Shown: piece after piece, positions 1 through 9,951 of the stretch
Numbering within the stretch: position 1 is the first letter of the stretch
Layout: each line of letters starts with the position of its first letter
Source: Auricularia sp. M13
Lineage: Eukaryota > Basidiomycota > Agaricomycetes > Auriculariales > Auriculariaceae
Assembly: GCA_037042915.1 (NCBI GenBank)
Contig: CM073193.1
Coordinates: 6,262,001-6,326,000 of the forward strand
Length of the DNA stretch: 64,000 nt
Direction of reading: 5' to 3'
Position numbers and translations under genes: made by a program
Notes under the pieces: model-generated
The model's database searches: none
Told to the model about the DNA's origin: nothing
What the model saw: the letters and a program-made list of their open reading frames with translations, nothing else

Positions 1-1
1 A

Positions 2-52
2 GATTGGGATGAGGACGACGAGCGGTATCCGGGGTCCCGCCGTCCGAGCTGA
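2..52 (+). CDS. possible C-terminal tail of a gene cut by the left edge
   Basis: The first bases read open from base 2 as a short acidic then basic tail (begins DWDEDDER) that ends in TGA at 50-52. Sixteen codons are too few to identify anything. The composition looks more like protein than the DNA that follows, so this may be the last exon of a gene lying to the left. It could equally be chance. Confidence 0.2.
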   Translation, partial: DWDEDDERYPGSRRPS

Positions 53-1408
53 AGGGTCGTCTTTCCCGCGCTCCGTCGACGGGACGTAATTTTGACGCTC
101 CCGCGGCCGCGAACTTCTGCCACTCGCATTGGACGTCGTGTGCGGCAGTCTCAGCGCTTGCTTGGCATGACAGTCTCAGCGCCCCGGCCGTACAGTGCGA
201 CTCTCCTCTAAGTATGGGTTTACCTCGCCCATGCGATAGATCTAGAGCCTGCAGTAAGTTATATGAAGGGATTTACTTAATTAAGCTCGTGCGAACGGCA
301 CCGCCTCGACGCGGAGGGTCGGTCCGGCGCCACACACGAGGTTGCAATCATACGATACGAGACCGAGCGACCCTGCCTGCCTGCGTTAGATACTGTAGGA
401 GAAGTCTCACTGGCAGCAGCGCGCGGGGCAAGAACCTGCCAGCGTCGACCCTGGTGGTTGGGTATGATTATGTGCAAACGCCGAACAGAAGTAGGAGTAT
501 CCTTGCAAAGTTACCTAGAGGCTGACAGTGGCGCGCATGGTCCCAGACCGAGTCAACTCGGAGAACTCACTCCGAGTCGCAGGGCTGCAGTATGTCTGAC
601 CGTGCCTGAGATCCTGGTCCCCCCCCCGAGACGCATGTTGCTAGCGCTGCTGGGAGGCGGACATTGGCACTGGGACGTCTTTAATTGGCTGAGCTCATAC
701 AGTGCATCGGGGGGCGTCTGAATCACCGGCGAAGGCTCATCGCCGCCGTCCTGCCAGCGACGCCCACTTCATCCGACGCTCTGCTGTGAGACCGCGACAC
801 TGCTCGCAATGGGCAACGGTGCGTCATGCCGGGTGTTTGCACCGTGGACTCGGAGCTCTACTCTATAGCTAATGCTTACTGTTACTGTAAGGACAAACAC
901 AGTCACAGTCCGTCTCGACAACTTCTCCCGGTGGCAGCGATACAGTACAGTTGCATGTTGCATGTGGATGTGGATGTGGATGTGGCGCGGGGCGTGTCGG
1001 GATACGACTGGATGATAGGGGCGCGGCAACCTGCCCGTGAGAGCGGCGGTCGCCGCTGGGGTGGCTGGCGACTTTCGTCATTGGGCTGCCAACCAGACAG
1101 CGAGTGGCGGAGATGGTCAAGTTACAGTATGACGATGTGAGATATGGTAGTAGACTGCTTCGAGTACAGCAACGCTGCGCTTCATGAGAAGGCTCTGAGT
1201 CAATCGTTTTCACTCTCGAGACGGGCGTGACTCCGGACAGAGAGTGCTGCCAGCACACTGCCGTTTGCTCCCCAACATCAGAATTTATTGTGTCTAAAAG
1301 ATCAGTTATTTTCAGGTCTTACTACGGTTCACCGATTGAACTTTTGCTGGTTGTCATGATTGCTTTGTTTTTCTGTTGCGGGGTTTGAACTTTCATCCAC
1401 AGCTCTGA
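53..1408. other. stretch without a recognisable gene
   Basis: No open frame here has recognisable domain content. A short GTGGAT microsatellite lies near 963-982. The last 100 bases should hold the promoter, and perhaps a first exon, of the F-box gene that follows. Confidence 0.4.
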
Positions 1409-1486
1409 GTCGGACTCCCTCCGAGTCGTTGCCCACGGCCTGCCGCGGCTCCCACGCACGCACCACGCGTAGTACCGCAGCATTTC

Positions 1487-2884
1487 TTGCGAATAGCGCC
1501 CTCTTCCAAACCCGCAGCCATCGACAGTCTTCCAAACGAGATTCTGGCCTACATTTTTGATCACCTGGATGACCTTCGCACCACTTTGTCCGTGGCACAC
1601 GTGTCCACGAGCTGGCGCATAATCGTTCATTGTCATCCGTCTTTTGGGAGCTACGTTCGCTTCATCTACTCTGATGAAGAAGGACGCAATTGGGATGCGA
1701 GATGCTCTCTCTTCGTCCAGCAGGTCACCTGCTCGTCGCTGCCGCTACACCTGACGATCCGATACTATGGACACGAGAGGCTGGTTCTGAACACTCTGCT
1801 TTCCGTCCTCTCGCAGACCATGGATCGCGTCGTGTCGTTGGAGCTCTCGCTGCACGCGCGCCAGCCGTCAGTGATGTACAAGATACTCGACACGCCCGCC
1901 CCGTTACTTGAATGGCTACGCATAGGAAGGGCAGGTCGGCCTTTCGGCTTCGACAAACGCCCGCATGTGGCCTCTACGATCTTCAGTACGCCCGACCGCT
2001 TGAAAACCCTCATCTTGTCCTACGTTAATCTTCCCAATGACCTATCCGGCCTCAAGTCAATCGAACATCTTGTACTTTACAACCATGGTGGCGCTGCTCA
2101 GATTGCCCCTGCCGTTGCCTTGTGCAAGCAACTGCGTCGTCTCAACCTTTTGGTGAACCACAACCCCTTTGTCCCAGACGCCGACCTTGAAGCCGCCATG
2201 AGGATACCTGCCGTTGCTAGCCTTGACTATATACACCTGCACATGCCGAAACGGATACACACTTCCTACGCCATTATGATGCCTCATCTCGTCGGACAGT
2301 TACGACTGGAGCTTACCGCGATGCCCCGGACGCCAACCCGCGCTCCGACAACCGCAATTGAGACTCAGACTCTTTTCAGCATCAAAATCTCTGACGAGGC
2401 AACCGGGCGCGAGCGCCTGTTCATAGGACACAATACGGCCGACCTTGCCGACATATCTCGTGAATTCCATCGCCACTGTCTCGCGTCTCGCGTCGTCGAG
2501 CTATCCATGCGCATGAATATGCTCCGCATAGCCGCAAAACTCCTTCCATCGCTGCCCTTCTTGGAGATCTTCACTCTCCAGCTAACGTCTGTCCCATCGT
2601 CGGACATCCTGTATCCGCCTCAACCGCGTCTTTATGCTCCCCCAATCGCGGTTGACGATGAATGCCATGACATGTCGCCAATCGCATGCCCATCTCTGCG
2701 GACGGTAGTGATCAAGGGCCAGGGGCGAGACTGCCGCACATCGTGGCTTGCCAAGTTCATGGGCTCGGCTCTGGGTGCGAGCTGCCGCCAACAACTGGAG
2801 TTGGAGATGAGAGGCGCAATACTTGTCGGCGATACGCGGGCTATTGGTGGCTACTTCAAAAGTATTTTTATGTATCCTGACTGA
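1487..2884 (+). CDS. F-box protein (5' end not resolved)
   Basis: This is probably a substrate-recognition subunit of an SCF-type ubiquitin ligase. An F-box helix with the pattern LPNEILAYIFDHL lies about 15 residues into the open frame, followed by a second F-box helix (VAHVSTSWRIIV). About 400 leucine-rich residues follow with no clear repeat family, as is usual for agaricomycete F-box proteins. The frame is open from about 1409 but has no ATG before the F-box; the first codon at 1487 is TTG. The true start is therefore probably in an upstream exon, with likely acceptor AGs near 1480 and 1510. The stop is TGA at 2882-2884. The C-terminal part binds the target in this family, but no target can be inferred. 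Confidence 0.7.
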   Translation: MRIAPSSKPAAIDSLPNEILAYIFDHLDDLRTTLSVAHVSTSWRIIVHCHPSFGSYVRFIYSDEEGRNWDARCSLFVQQVTCSSLPLHLTIRYYGHERLVLNTLLSVLSQTMDRVVSLELSLHARQPSVMYKILDTPAPLLEWLRIGRAGRPFGFDKRPHVASTIFSTPDRLKTLILSYVNLPNDLSGLKSIEHLVLYNHGGAAQIAPAVALCKQLRRLNLLVNHNPFVPDADLEAAMRIPAVASLDYIHLHMPKRIHTSYAIMMPHLVGQLRLELTAMPRTPTRAPTTAIETQTLFSIKISDEATGRERLFIGHNTADLADISREFHRHCLASRVVELSMRMNMLRIAAKLLPSLPFLEIFTLQLTSVPSSDILYPPQPRLYAPPIAVDDECHDMSPIACPSLRTVVIKGQGRDCRTSWLAKFMGSALGASCRQQLELEMRGAILVGDTRAIGGYFKSIFMYPD

Positions 2885-3691
2885 ACTTTGCATACGTGTG
2901 TAGCTCGATTACGGTTTTCCTGTTTCTTTCTCTGTCGGACATGCATAGCAAAAGAGCAGTTCTTGCGGTCTATTGCGCTTACGTATGTACTTGGCCTCCG
3001 GATATCCGGAAGATGCCGGATAGGATAAGATAGGATAGTATTGTAAGATGGGGAGGTCCCTTAAGGAACGACGCCTCAGTGACGCCGTGGTCACAGGACC
3101 AGGGCCAAAGTCGTTTGTTTAAGCAAACTTTTTTCGGCCATCCTACTGCTATTATTGTGTAGCCAGAGCAGCCTGCTCGTAGATGATAGAGCTGACATGA
3201 AATACTGAACCAACATATCGACAAGTCCTAATCACAGCTGCAGCATCCACATAGACTGAACCCTGGCGGCCTTGATCGATTGACACTGACAGTTGTTCCC
3301 TGCTTCTCAGTGCCGGAACTTCACCGGGGCGCTCTGTGGCATGTAGCCTTATTGGTTTCTCAAGGCTATTATGCTACGATGTGCAACGTCAGGCACACCG
3401 TTTCCTGCGTGCGAGGAAAGATCCTGTGAGCCCAAATTCTAGACAATGTCACAAGTCAGGTGATTCAAGCCCATTTTGCGACTACCAGAAGTGGTTGCTG
3501 AGCTATCCTTTTTGCGCGCATGCGGCTTTTCACACGTCACGCTTCATGGGGAAATCATCCGCAGGTTCTATCTTACCTTCTCATGTCAAACACGGAAGCC
3601 CCTTCCCCCTCTCCCGTCCAGAATCTACATAAGAAGTAGCCCTTCAGGTCCCAGGACCTCCAATCAGTGCACTCCGAGTCATCCTGCTCCC
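2885..3691. other. intergenic region
   Basis: This is the 3' flank of the F-box gene and the 5' flank of the zinc-finger gene. Short GATAG/GATAAG runs occur at about 3018-3042. No gene is seen. Confidence 0.4.
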
Positions 3692-4416
3692 ATGTCCTAT
3701 CCATATCATACCCACTCAGCGCATGGGCAGTCCTGGCCTGGCACCCAGCCTATGCCAGTCCTGCTGCTGGCAGTCCCTATAGCGCGTCAGAGGGCATGTT
3801 TGACATGTCTCCCTACCCGTCTCCTGGTCGTTCACAGCAAGCAAGCCACGCCGGGTCCTCAGTTTCATCGTCTCTACACTCTGCTGGGAACGCACCGGCC
3901 CCTCCTCCAGCTCCATACCCCACTGGAGCACGTCCCCCCCTGCAATCTGCTTTGCAGGGGGCATCTTCCCTAGGTCCACATTCGTCGCCGAGCGTGTCCC
4001 CTTATCGGGTACCTCCGCCTACTCCCAGCTCATACATGGATCATGGCCATACACAGCGTCTCAGCGGCCTACCTTCCGTGCCCCCCGTCGATGGGGCATA
4101 CGTGACTTCGCGACTAGTCGGTCGGCCACGAAACATTACAATGGCTCCTTCAGTGGACACGCCGCAGGACGTCGACCCAAACGTCAAGTGCGACTACTGC
4201 GGGACTGCAGTAGCTAACTCGAGGCTATATCAACACTGGAGGTCTCGGTGTCCCAACCCACAGGCAGCGGCGGCTGCGGCTGCGCAGCAGTCTACGGCCA
4301 TGCCCACCGTGACTTCGCGCAGACAGCCTCACCTATTACTTGGGCATGCGCAAGCTGCGCCTGTGCGTGTGACTCTGGAGACAGCGAAGAGAAGTGCGCC
4401 ATTCCCGCGCAAATGA
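3692..4416 (+). CDS. Pro/Ser-rich protein with a C2HC-like zinc-finger motif
   Basis: The family was not recognised. The open frame is rich in Ser, Pro, Tyr and Gly. Near its C-terminus it carries C-x2-C, then H and C (KCDYCG ... YQHWRSRC), which resembles one zinc knuckle, followed by an alanine run. The start is uncertain. An ATG at 3692 opens a His/Tyr-rich N-terminus in another frame. Removing a 44-base GT..AG segment, 3730-3773, joins the frames and gives 226 residues, but the donor GTCCTG is weak and the removed piece also looks coding. The alternatives are a 1-base frame break near 3750, or a start at the in-frame ATG at 3796 (206 residues). A nuclear, DNA- or RNA-binding role is only a guess from composition. 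Confidence 0.45.
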
Positions 4417-4546
4417 ATCCTCCCCGTACCTGCCAAGAAACTATCCAATCTATGCCAATTCCTTTCTTTGATGTACTACTAGTCGAATGCAGTGGAGTTG
4501 TATGTGTCAATGAATAAATTGGAGCCTTTTTCTGCCTGTTTGGCCC

Positions 4547-4554
4547 GTGAGCGG
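4547..4554. repeat. left target-site duplication of hAT-like element
   Basis: GTGAGCGG lies immediately before the left end of the element at 4555. It is repeated exactly at 5075-5082, just after the right end. Confidence 0.85.
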
Positions 4555-5074
4555 CAGTGTTGTTTCTGAAGGCCTTATTAAGGGCGGCCATTTGCTTTAA
4601 GGCCTTAACTTCTTAATAAGCCCTTAATAAGGGCTCATACTTAAGGGCTTACTTTCGGAGGCATATTGTAATGACATTTAATACAGATCAATATAGGTGG
4701 ATGAATATATAGATACCTTATGTCCTTCTCACAGCGCTGATGCACAACTAGATTGACTGAGATAATCAAGGTGGAGACCTTTATAGTATGCCATGTTCTA
4801 CTTGTACAGACTGTATGCAAAGTGCATCCCCAGCAAGGCTCAGCAAGCCAATTTCTCTGCCTGAGGAATAGACGTTGAGACCAGAGGGCTGGTTCAGAGT
4901 AAGCATAGCTGAGCCCCCACAAATGTTGATTTTGTCGCCTTCTTGATGGGGAAAAATAAGGGCAATTTAAGGTTATTAAGACCATGAGTTTTCAGAAAGA
5001 TAATTAAGGCTTAACGTTAAGCCCTTACTAAGGGCAAGTCTTAATTAAGGCCTTAACCTTAAGAAACAACACTG
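4555..5074. mobile_element. non-autonomous hAT-like DNA transposon (MITE), 520 bp
   Basis: The two ends are inverted repeats. Both begin CAGTGTTGTTTCT (13 of 13 identical) and continue imperfectly with AAGGCCTTA-type motifs. The element sits between perfect 8-bp direct repeats GTGAGCGG. An 8-bp target duplication with ends starting CAGTG is the known mark of the hAT superfamily. The inside is AT-rich compared with the neighbouring genes, carries many short AAGGCCTTAA and TTAAGGGC palindromes near both ends, and has no transposase frame. It therefore depends on an enzyme made elsewhere. The perfect duplication suggests a fairly recent insertion. The right end lies 74 bp before the ATG of the next gene, so it may alter that promoter. 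Confidence 0.88.
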
Positions 5075-5082
5075 GTGAGCGG
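5075..5082. repeat. right target-site duplication of hAT-like element
   Basis: This is an exact copy of the 8-bp sequence at 4547-4554, directly after the right terminal inverted repeat. Confidence 0.85.
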
Positions 5083-5148
5083 CCACATCGCGGAACCTTG
5101 TCACGAGACCGCAGAACTCCGACTCAAACTTCCTCGTTCAGCGCACCG

Positions 5149-6608
5149 ATGCTCCGCAGCCCGCGTCTCCGGGGAGCGCGCCGCTTTTCGTGCCCCCCTC
5201 TGGCACTGAGCGACATGTATTATGGCTTCGATGGTCGTGCATTCCGCGACGACGTGCTCTCCGTCTGCCCAGAGTTTTGGGCGCGCTTTCCGGACTTATC
5301 GACCATCACGCTGATATCTCAGGACGAAGCTCGTGCCATTTACCGCCTGGACGAAGACCTGTGTCTGAAGCTGCTTCCCGTGTCTATCGACGTCGAACAT
5401 CTTGCTCAGACTATGCGCACTGCGAGCCAGGTGGTGCCAGTACCACGCATCCATCAGATTGGGCGGTCAGACAATTGCTCATATCTTCTCATGGATTGGG
5501 TCCATGGTCAGCAACACTTTGATGCTCGAATTCTCGAGAAACAGTTCCCGTCGTGGGTCATCACAGCTAAGCTCGAGCGCCAAGTTGCCCGTGTGGTCGA
5601 GGATCTCGCTCGGCTCGGCATTGCTCACAATGACCTTTACCATACAAACCTGTTCGTGGATAGATATTGGGGCATCTCCGCCCTGATTGACTGGGACGCA
5701 GCTCGAGAGCGAAGCTCTGGTGAAGAGTACCTCCGCCGAGTACAGTCGTTCTGGCGGCCTCACGATTGGGATTATATGTTCGCCAGACATTGTCGACCGT
5801 TCGGAAATGCTTTCGTCGCGAGCCCTATCGACGGGAATAGGACATTCAACGGGATGGAACCGTTTCTGCCGTTCCTTTCTGTCACAGGAGGAAACCATCA
5901 TCCGATGGATGCGCCGCCGCCACCTCACGTACTCAGCCCAGAATCATGGGCGGCGCAGTTGAAACGGCCAGATCATTCAGCAGTCCTTCTATGTGGCGGC
6001 GACGGTGCGTGCTACGCCGTCGATTCGAGCGTGATAAACTGAAACTTTCCGCAGGTGATCGCATTGAAGATTTCCTCGACTCGAATACTGCTCTGTGCGG
6101 AGTGCGCGTCTCCAGAGCATTTACGGCACTATCTCCCAGCCGTCACAAAACGCGAGGAGTTTTTATCACTGCGCTCTCTGACTTGACGGCTTTGTCCTGG
6201 ACAGCAGACGAGGAGCTTGTTCGCCTGGTTGTTCGGGAATGTCCTTCCATCGTTATACTCGTCAATTGGGACAGGCCTTTATCACCTGCTTTCTTCACAG
6301 GTATGGCCTGTCCGACGGACCTGTGCGATCCCGAATCTTTTCCGCGCGTCTTCAATGTGCGAGGATGCGTTACGGAGGCTCAGTCAGTGTCACCATCGCC
6401 CGACTCAGCCGGTCTACCACTCACGGTGACGGTCACTGAGACCATGCTATCAGGAGAATTGCCGGTGGACGTCGTCCTCTTCGAGATCAGCCTAGCCGTG
6501 AGCGCTGAGAAATCCATCGAGGAGCAGGTGGTTCACGCTCAACGCGCTGCCATCGATCAACTCGTGTCCGAATACGTGCTCGAATCACATCGACCTGCTT
6601 CAACATGA
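5149..6608 (+). CDS. APH/protein-kinase-fold protein with extra C-terminal region
   Basis: Two exons, 5149-6004 and 6055-6608, give 469 residues. The intron is 50 nt, with donor GTGCGT and acceptor CGCAG. The N-terminal half matches the aminoglycoside-phosphotransferase/kinase-like fold common in fungi. It has the catalytic-loop pattern HNDLYHTN about 20 residues before IDWD, which is the metal-binding Asp, and a YLLMDWVHG hinge before them. These residues look intact, so phosphotransfer is plausible, though the substrate is unknown. The last 185 residues are of a type not recognised. The start was taken at the first ATG in the open frame; a second ATG at 5215 is possible. A 520-bp hAT-like element ends 74 bp upstream. 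Confidence 0.65.
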
Positions 6609-7071
6609 CCTATGCATTCTGATCAAGTTCAACGAGAGTCGTGCTCTATCTGACTGCTGTCACTCACCGCGGGAGCGTGCGCAATGCAAATTGTGTCCGG
6701 GAGGTGCGTCTCAAGTTTCCATTTGCGCCGCAATAAATGGCGGTCCTCAGAACTTTAGGCAGAGGGGTTGTGACGGTGGCCATCATTGAACGTGAACCGT
6801 TAACCTCTCATCGGCCCGGAGCTACGGCCTCTTGGTATGCCAGCTGCGCAAGCAGTTCTTCTCGCCGAACGCCTTCGCCTCGACCCGCACGAGCGAGCCA
6901 CTACAAATGATTCGAGCCACAGCAGATGATTTGCTCTCGGAACCGCTCTTCGCAGATGTCCCGTAGTTGATCTAGATTGTGTACAAAACGGATTTCAGGC
7001 AGAGAATAGCATTGAGAACGGTTGCACGAGGCGATCAACTGGTGACATGTGGGAATGATACGGAGATGTAT
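6609..7071. other. convergent intergenic region
   Basis: This lies between the ends of a plus-strand and a minus-strand gene and should hold both 3' untranslated regions. Nothing else is seen. Confidence 0.4.
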
Positions 7072-8019
7072 CTACAACTCGATCTTGAGCGTGGCGTAGA
7101 CTGCAGCCTTGTTCTTTGCGAGGAACTCGGGGAACGTCGTGAGCGGGATGCCGTAGCTCTTGATTTCCTCCAGCTCCTCAGCAGAAATGTCCGCGCCGAC
7201 CTTATTCTGCCAGGCGGCGACGAGGGCACGAATGGACGGCGCGGGGTCGGACTTGAGGAGCTCGGAGGCGTCCACGAAGCTGGCCTCGATCTTGACGCCA
7301 CTGAATTTCTCAAGCTCGTGCACGACCTGCTCAAGCGTCAAGTTCTCCGCGGCAGGCCTGATGATCTTGGACGCGAACTTGGCCGGGTTGAGGAACGCCG
7401 CGGCCGCCCAGCGGCCGATGTCGTGCCCGTCGAGGTGCGCCATCGGGAGGTCGCGCTTGATGCCCGTCACGAACTTGCGCTCGGTGTGCAGCTCCGGGTA
7501 GTGGAGGTCGGACTGCGGGTAGAGGTAGTTCTGGTGGAGCCACGGCGGGCGGAGGACGGTCCAGTACTTGACGCCGCTGTTGCGCACGGCGTCCTCCGCG
7601 GCGGCCTTGGAGTGGTAGTACGGCCTGTACGCGTAGTCGGGCAGCTCCGCAAGCCACCGGGGGTGGTCGCCGGTCTTGAATGCCGTGCTGATCACCAGCG
7701 ACTCGACCGTGCCCGCCGCCTTGGCCGCGTTGACAAAGTTCTGCGTGTGCTTCGCCTCGCCGTTCTCGTCGCCGAGCACGGGGAAGGGGTTGATGAAGAT
7801 GCCCTTGACTCCGACGGCGGCCTTGTTGATCACGTCCACGCTGTCGAAGTCGCCGACGAACAGAACGGCGCCGAGAGACTCGAGCTCCTTCGCCTGGGGC
7901 TTCGTCGGGTCGCGCACGAGCGCATGCACGCGCTGGCCGGCTCTGAGCAGCTCGCGGGCAACAGAGCCGCCTTGAGCGCCAGTAGCACCGCTAACAAGAT
8001 ACGTAGAGGGCGAGGACAT
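7072..8019 (-). CDS. NmrA-like NAD(P)-binding protein
   Basis: A single exon encodes 315 residues. The N-terminus carries the Rossmann dinucleotide motif GATGAQGGSV, followed by VRDPTKP, the usual NADP-phosphate site in NmrA-like proteins of the atypical short-chain dehydrogenase group. The middle has PYYHSKAAAEDAVR and LRPPWLHQNY, matching the family, while a strict YxxxK catalytic pair is not obvious. NmrA-like proteins act either as redox sensors that bind NAD(P) or as reductases such as isoflavone-reductase relatives; the sequence does not decide between these. The start was set at ATG 8019 because the upstream in-frame residues look like leader sequence and a TATA-like element lies 68 bp before it. 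Its closest neighbour in kind is the NmrA-like gene at 42-43 kb, which has introns. Confidence 0.88.
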   Translation of the reverse strand: MSSPSTYLVSGATGAQGGSVARELLRAGQRVHALVRDPTKPQAKELESLGAVLFVGDFDSVDVINKAAVGVKGIFINPFPVLGDENGEAKHTQNFVNAAKAAGTVESLVISTAFKTGDHPRWLAELPDYAYRPYYHSKAAAEDAVRNSGVKYWTVLRPPWLHQNYLYPQSDLHYPELHTERKFVTGIKRDLPMAHLDGHDIGRWAAAAFLNPAKFASKIIRPAAENLTLEQVVHELEKFSGVKIEASFVDASELLKSDPAPSIRALVAAWQNKVGADISAEELEEIKSYGIPLTTFPEFLAKNKAAVYATLKIEL

Positions 8020-8086
8020 TGGAGAGCAGCACTGTCGTTGGGGTGTTGTTTCAGGACGACCAAGCTGGACCAGAACATCGAGAGGC

Positions 8087-8092
8087 CTTATA
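8087..8092 (-). promoter_or_regulatory. TATA-like box of NmrA-like gene
   Basis: On the minus strand this reads TATAAG, about 68 bp before the ATG at 8019, which is a usual distance for a fungal gene with a short leader. Confidence 0.4.
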
Positions 8093-9951
8093 ACTGTTTC
8101 CAAAATTCGCGTCTACGGTACCGGGTGCATATTGCATCGCGCAAGAGCATGCAATCGCGCTTTCCCAGTCGCCCGCAGCAAGCGTCGTCGCGACGGTGCC
8201 TGGGACGGCGGCCGTAGCAGAGGGTTTCGGCCGCCGGACAAATACAGACAAACGTCCAAGTCAATAGTACTGATCTCTGAAGATCTCTGAACGGTATTTC
8301 TGCCCGCTCGACTTGCGCTGGATTGGCGGAGCCGATCAATGCGAATGGACTGTCAAGCAGAACGACAAGATAATTTCGGAATCAAACTATCCGACGCGGC
8401 TTGGAAGTCCGAAGAGACCCAACTCCGACGCTCTCTGTTCTTGAAAGAAAGATTTACTCACGTCATTAAATATTTTATGCTATACCTGCTGCTGTTCAGT
8501 GATCTGATTGTATCCTTGGCCACGGTACTGCAAGCGATGCTACACCAACCGTCCTGTCCGAGTCGACGGGCGTTGGCCATCTCAAGATGGTCTGGAATAC
8601 AGTAGCTATTGCTCACGACGACGACTTCCTTGCAGTTTCTCCGCCACCTTTACCCGACGGTACATTCTGATAGACGCCGTGCGACGGGTGCGCCGGGGAT
8701 ACTGGTCACTGGCAGCTTCAAGTTCAGAATACCATGTGCTACCACAGGGAGCGACGGTGCTCTGGAAGCTCCCATATCGTACGCGATGGAATAGCTGCAA
8801 CATATGAGCTGCACACGCTACAATATTTCATGTCCCTGCTAGAAGAATCCTCACACACTCCCCCAGAATCGATCCCATCCTCATCATGATGTTCCCTCCG
8901 AATTTGCTAGTAGGCCTGTAGTTTTTATTGCACATTACTCTATGCATATCTTGAAAACCCTTCATAATATGACTCAAGACCCGAGCTGAGAACGGCCTGC
9001 CAGTGTACGGTGTGGAGGGCCGTTCATCATTGGCGTAACACATGAAAGGTGGTTGTTGTAACAGTTGAGTCCATCTTGTGGTAACTCAGCGGTTTCCAAA
9101 GTCGAAATTGCTGAGGATCTCCCCTCACAGAGATGTTTAGGATGGTTCTTGCCTTCCACAAGGAGCTGGAGACGAGCTCGCGCATGTGACGAGCACCTAC
9201 TTCTGCGCCGTTAGAGAGGCGTTTCCTAGTAACCATTACTACCCGACGTCGCGGGAGAAATGCGCCCGTACAGGTTCTCGAAAATGCGAAGACCAGCGCA
9301 GTCCGATGTGGCAGGTTGCAGCCCGAGTCCGACAAGTCGGATGCACTGCCAGAAACGGTCCCGCAAATACGAAACCCGCCCTCATGTGAGACAAGACCTC
9401 TCAGTCGACAAAGTGTGCAGAGAGAGCCCCAAACCCGCAACTCAGTGCGTCATGAGCAGGTGCCGTGGAGTGGGTCAACGTTTCCACGGAACAACGTCTG
9501 TTTTTAGCCGATCGACTCCGCGGTGATCCGGAAGCAGACCGTGGAGGGGCGAGGGCACACGCACAACACGAGGAAGACATGCACAGTGCGCGCACAAGGC
9601 GCGGCAGAGGGCGTAAGGAAGCTGGAAACCTTATCTTTTGTTTCCATTGTGAATGTGGGCCGATCGGCAGCTGTTTACATAACGCGGTGCATGGCGAGAG
9701 GGTGGCAGCAGACTCAGCAACGGGCGGGCAGGGCTCCAGAGCGCAACGGACAGTCTGGAGAAGGCTCTGGGCGCTGGGGGAAGCACCGGGTCGACGGCGG
9801 CCTGTTGTGGTTGAGTGCGCCGGCGGAGCGAGACAAGCTTGCGTGTGCGCGGCACAAGGGACCGGAGGCAAAGCGGAGGCAAGGAAAAGGCGAGAGTCTT
9901 TGTGGAAGAAATTCGAACCCCGCTCGCGCACCCCCAACCCAAGCACCGACA
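8093..9951. other. divergent spacer and bZIP leader
   Basis: No gene was recognised between the minus-strand NmrA-like gene and the bZIP gene. From about 9465 the sequence is GC-rich and open in two plus frames up to the bZIP ATG. One frame is in phase with the bZIP and has an earlier ATG at 9691. The other has an ATG at 9579 and runs past the bZIP start, so if it is transcribed it would be an overlapping upstream frame. Confidence 0.4.
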
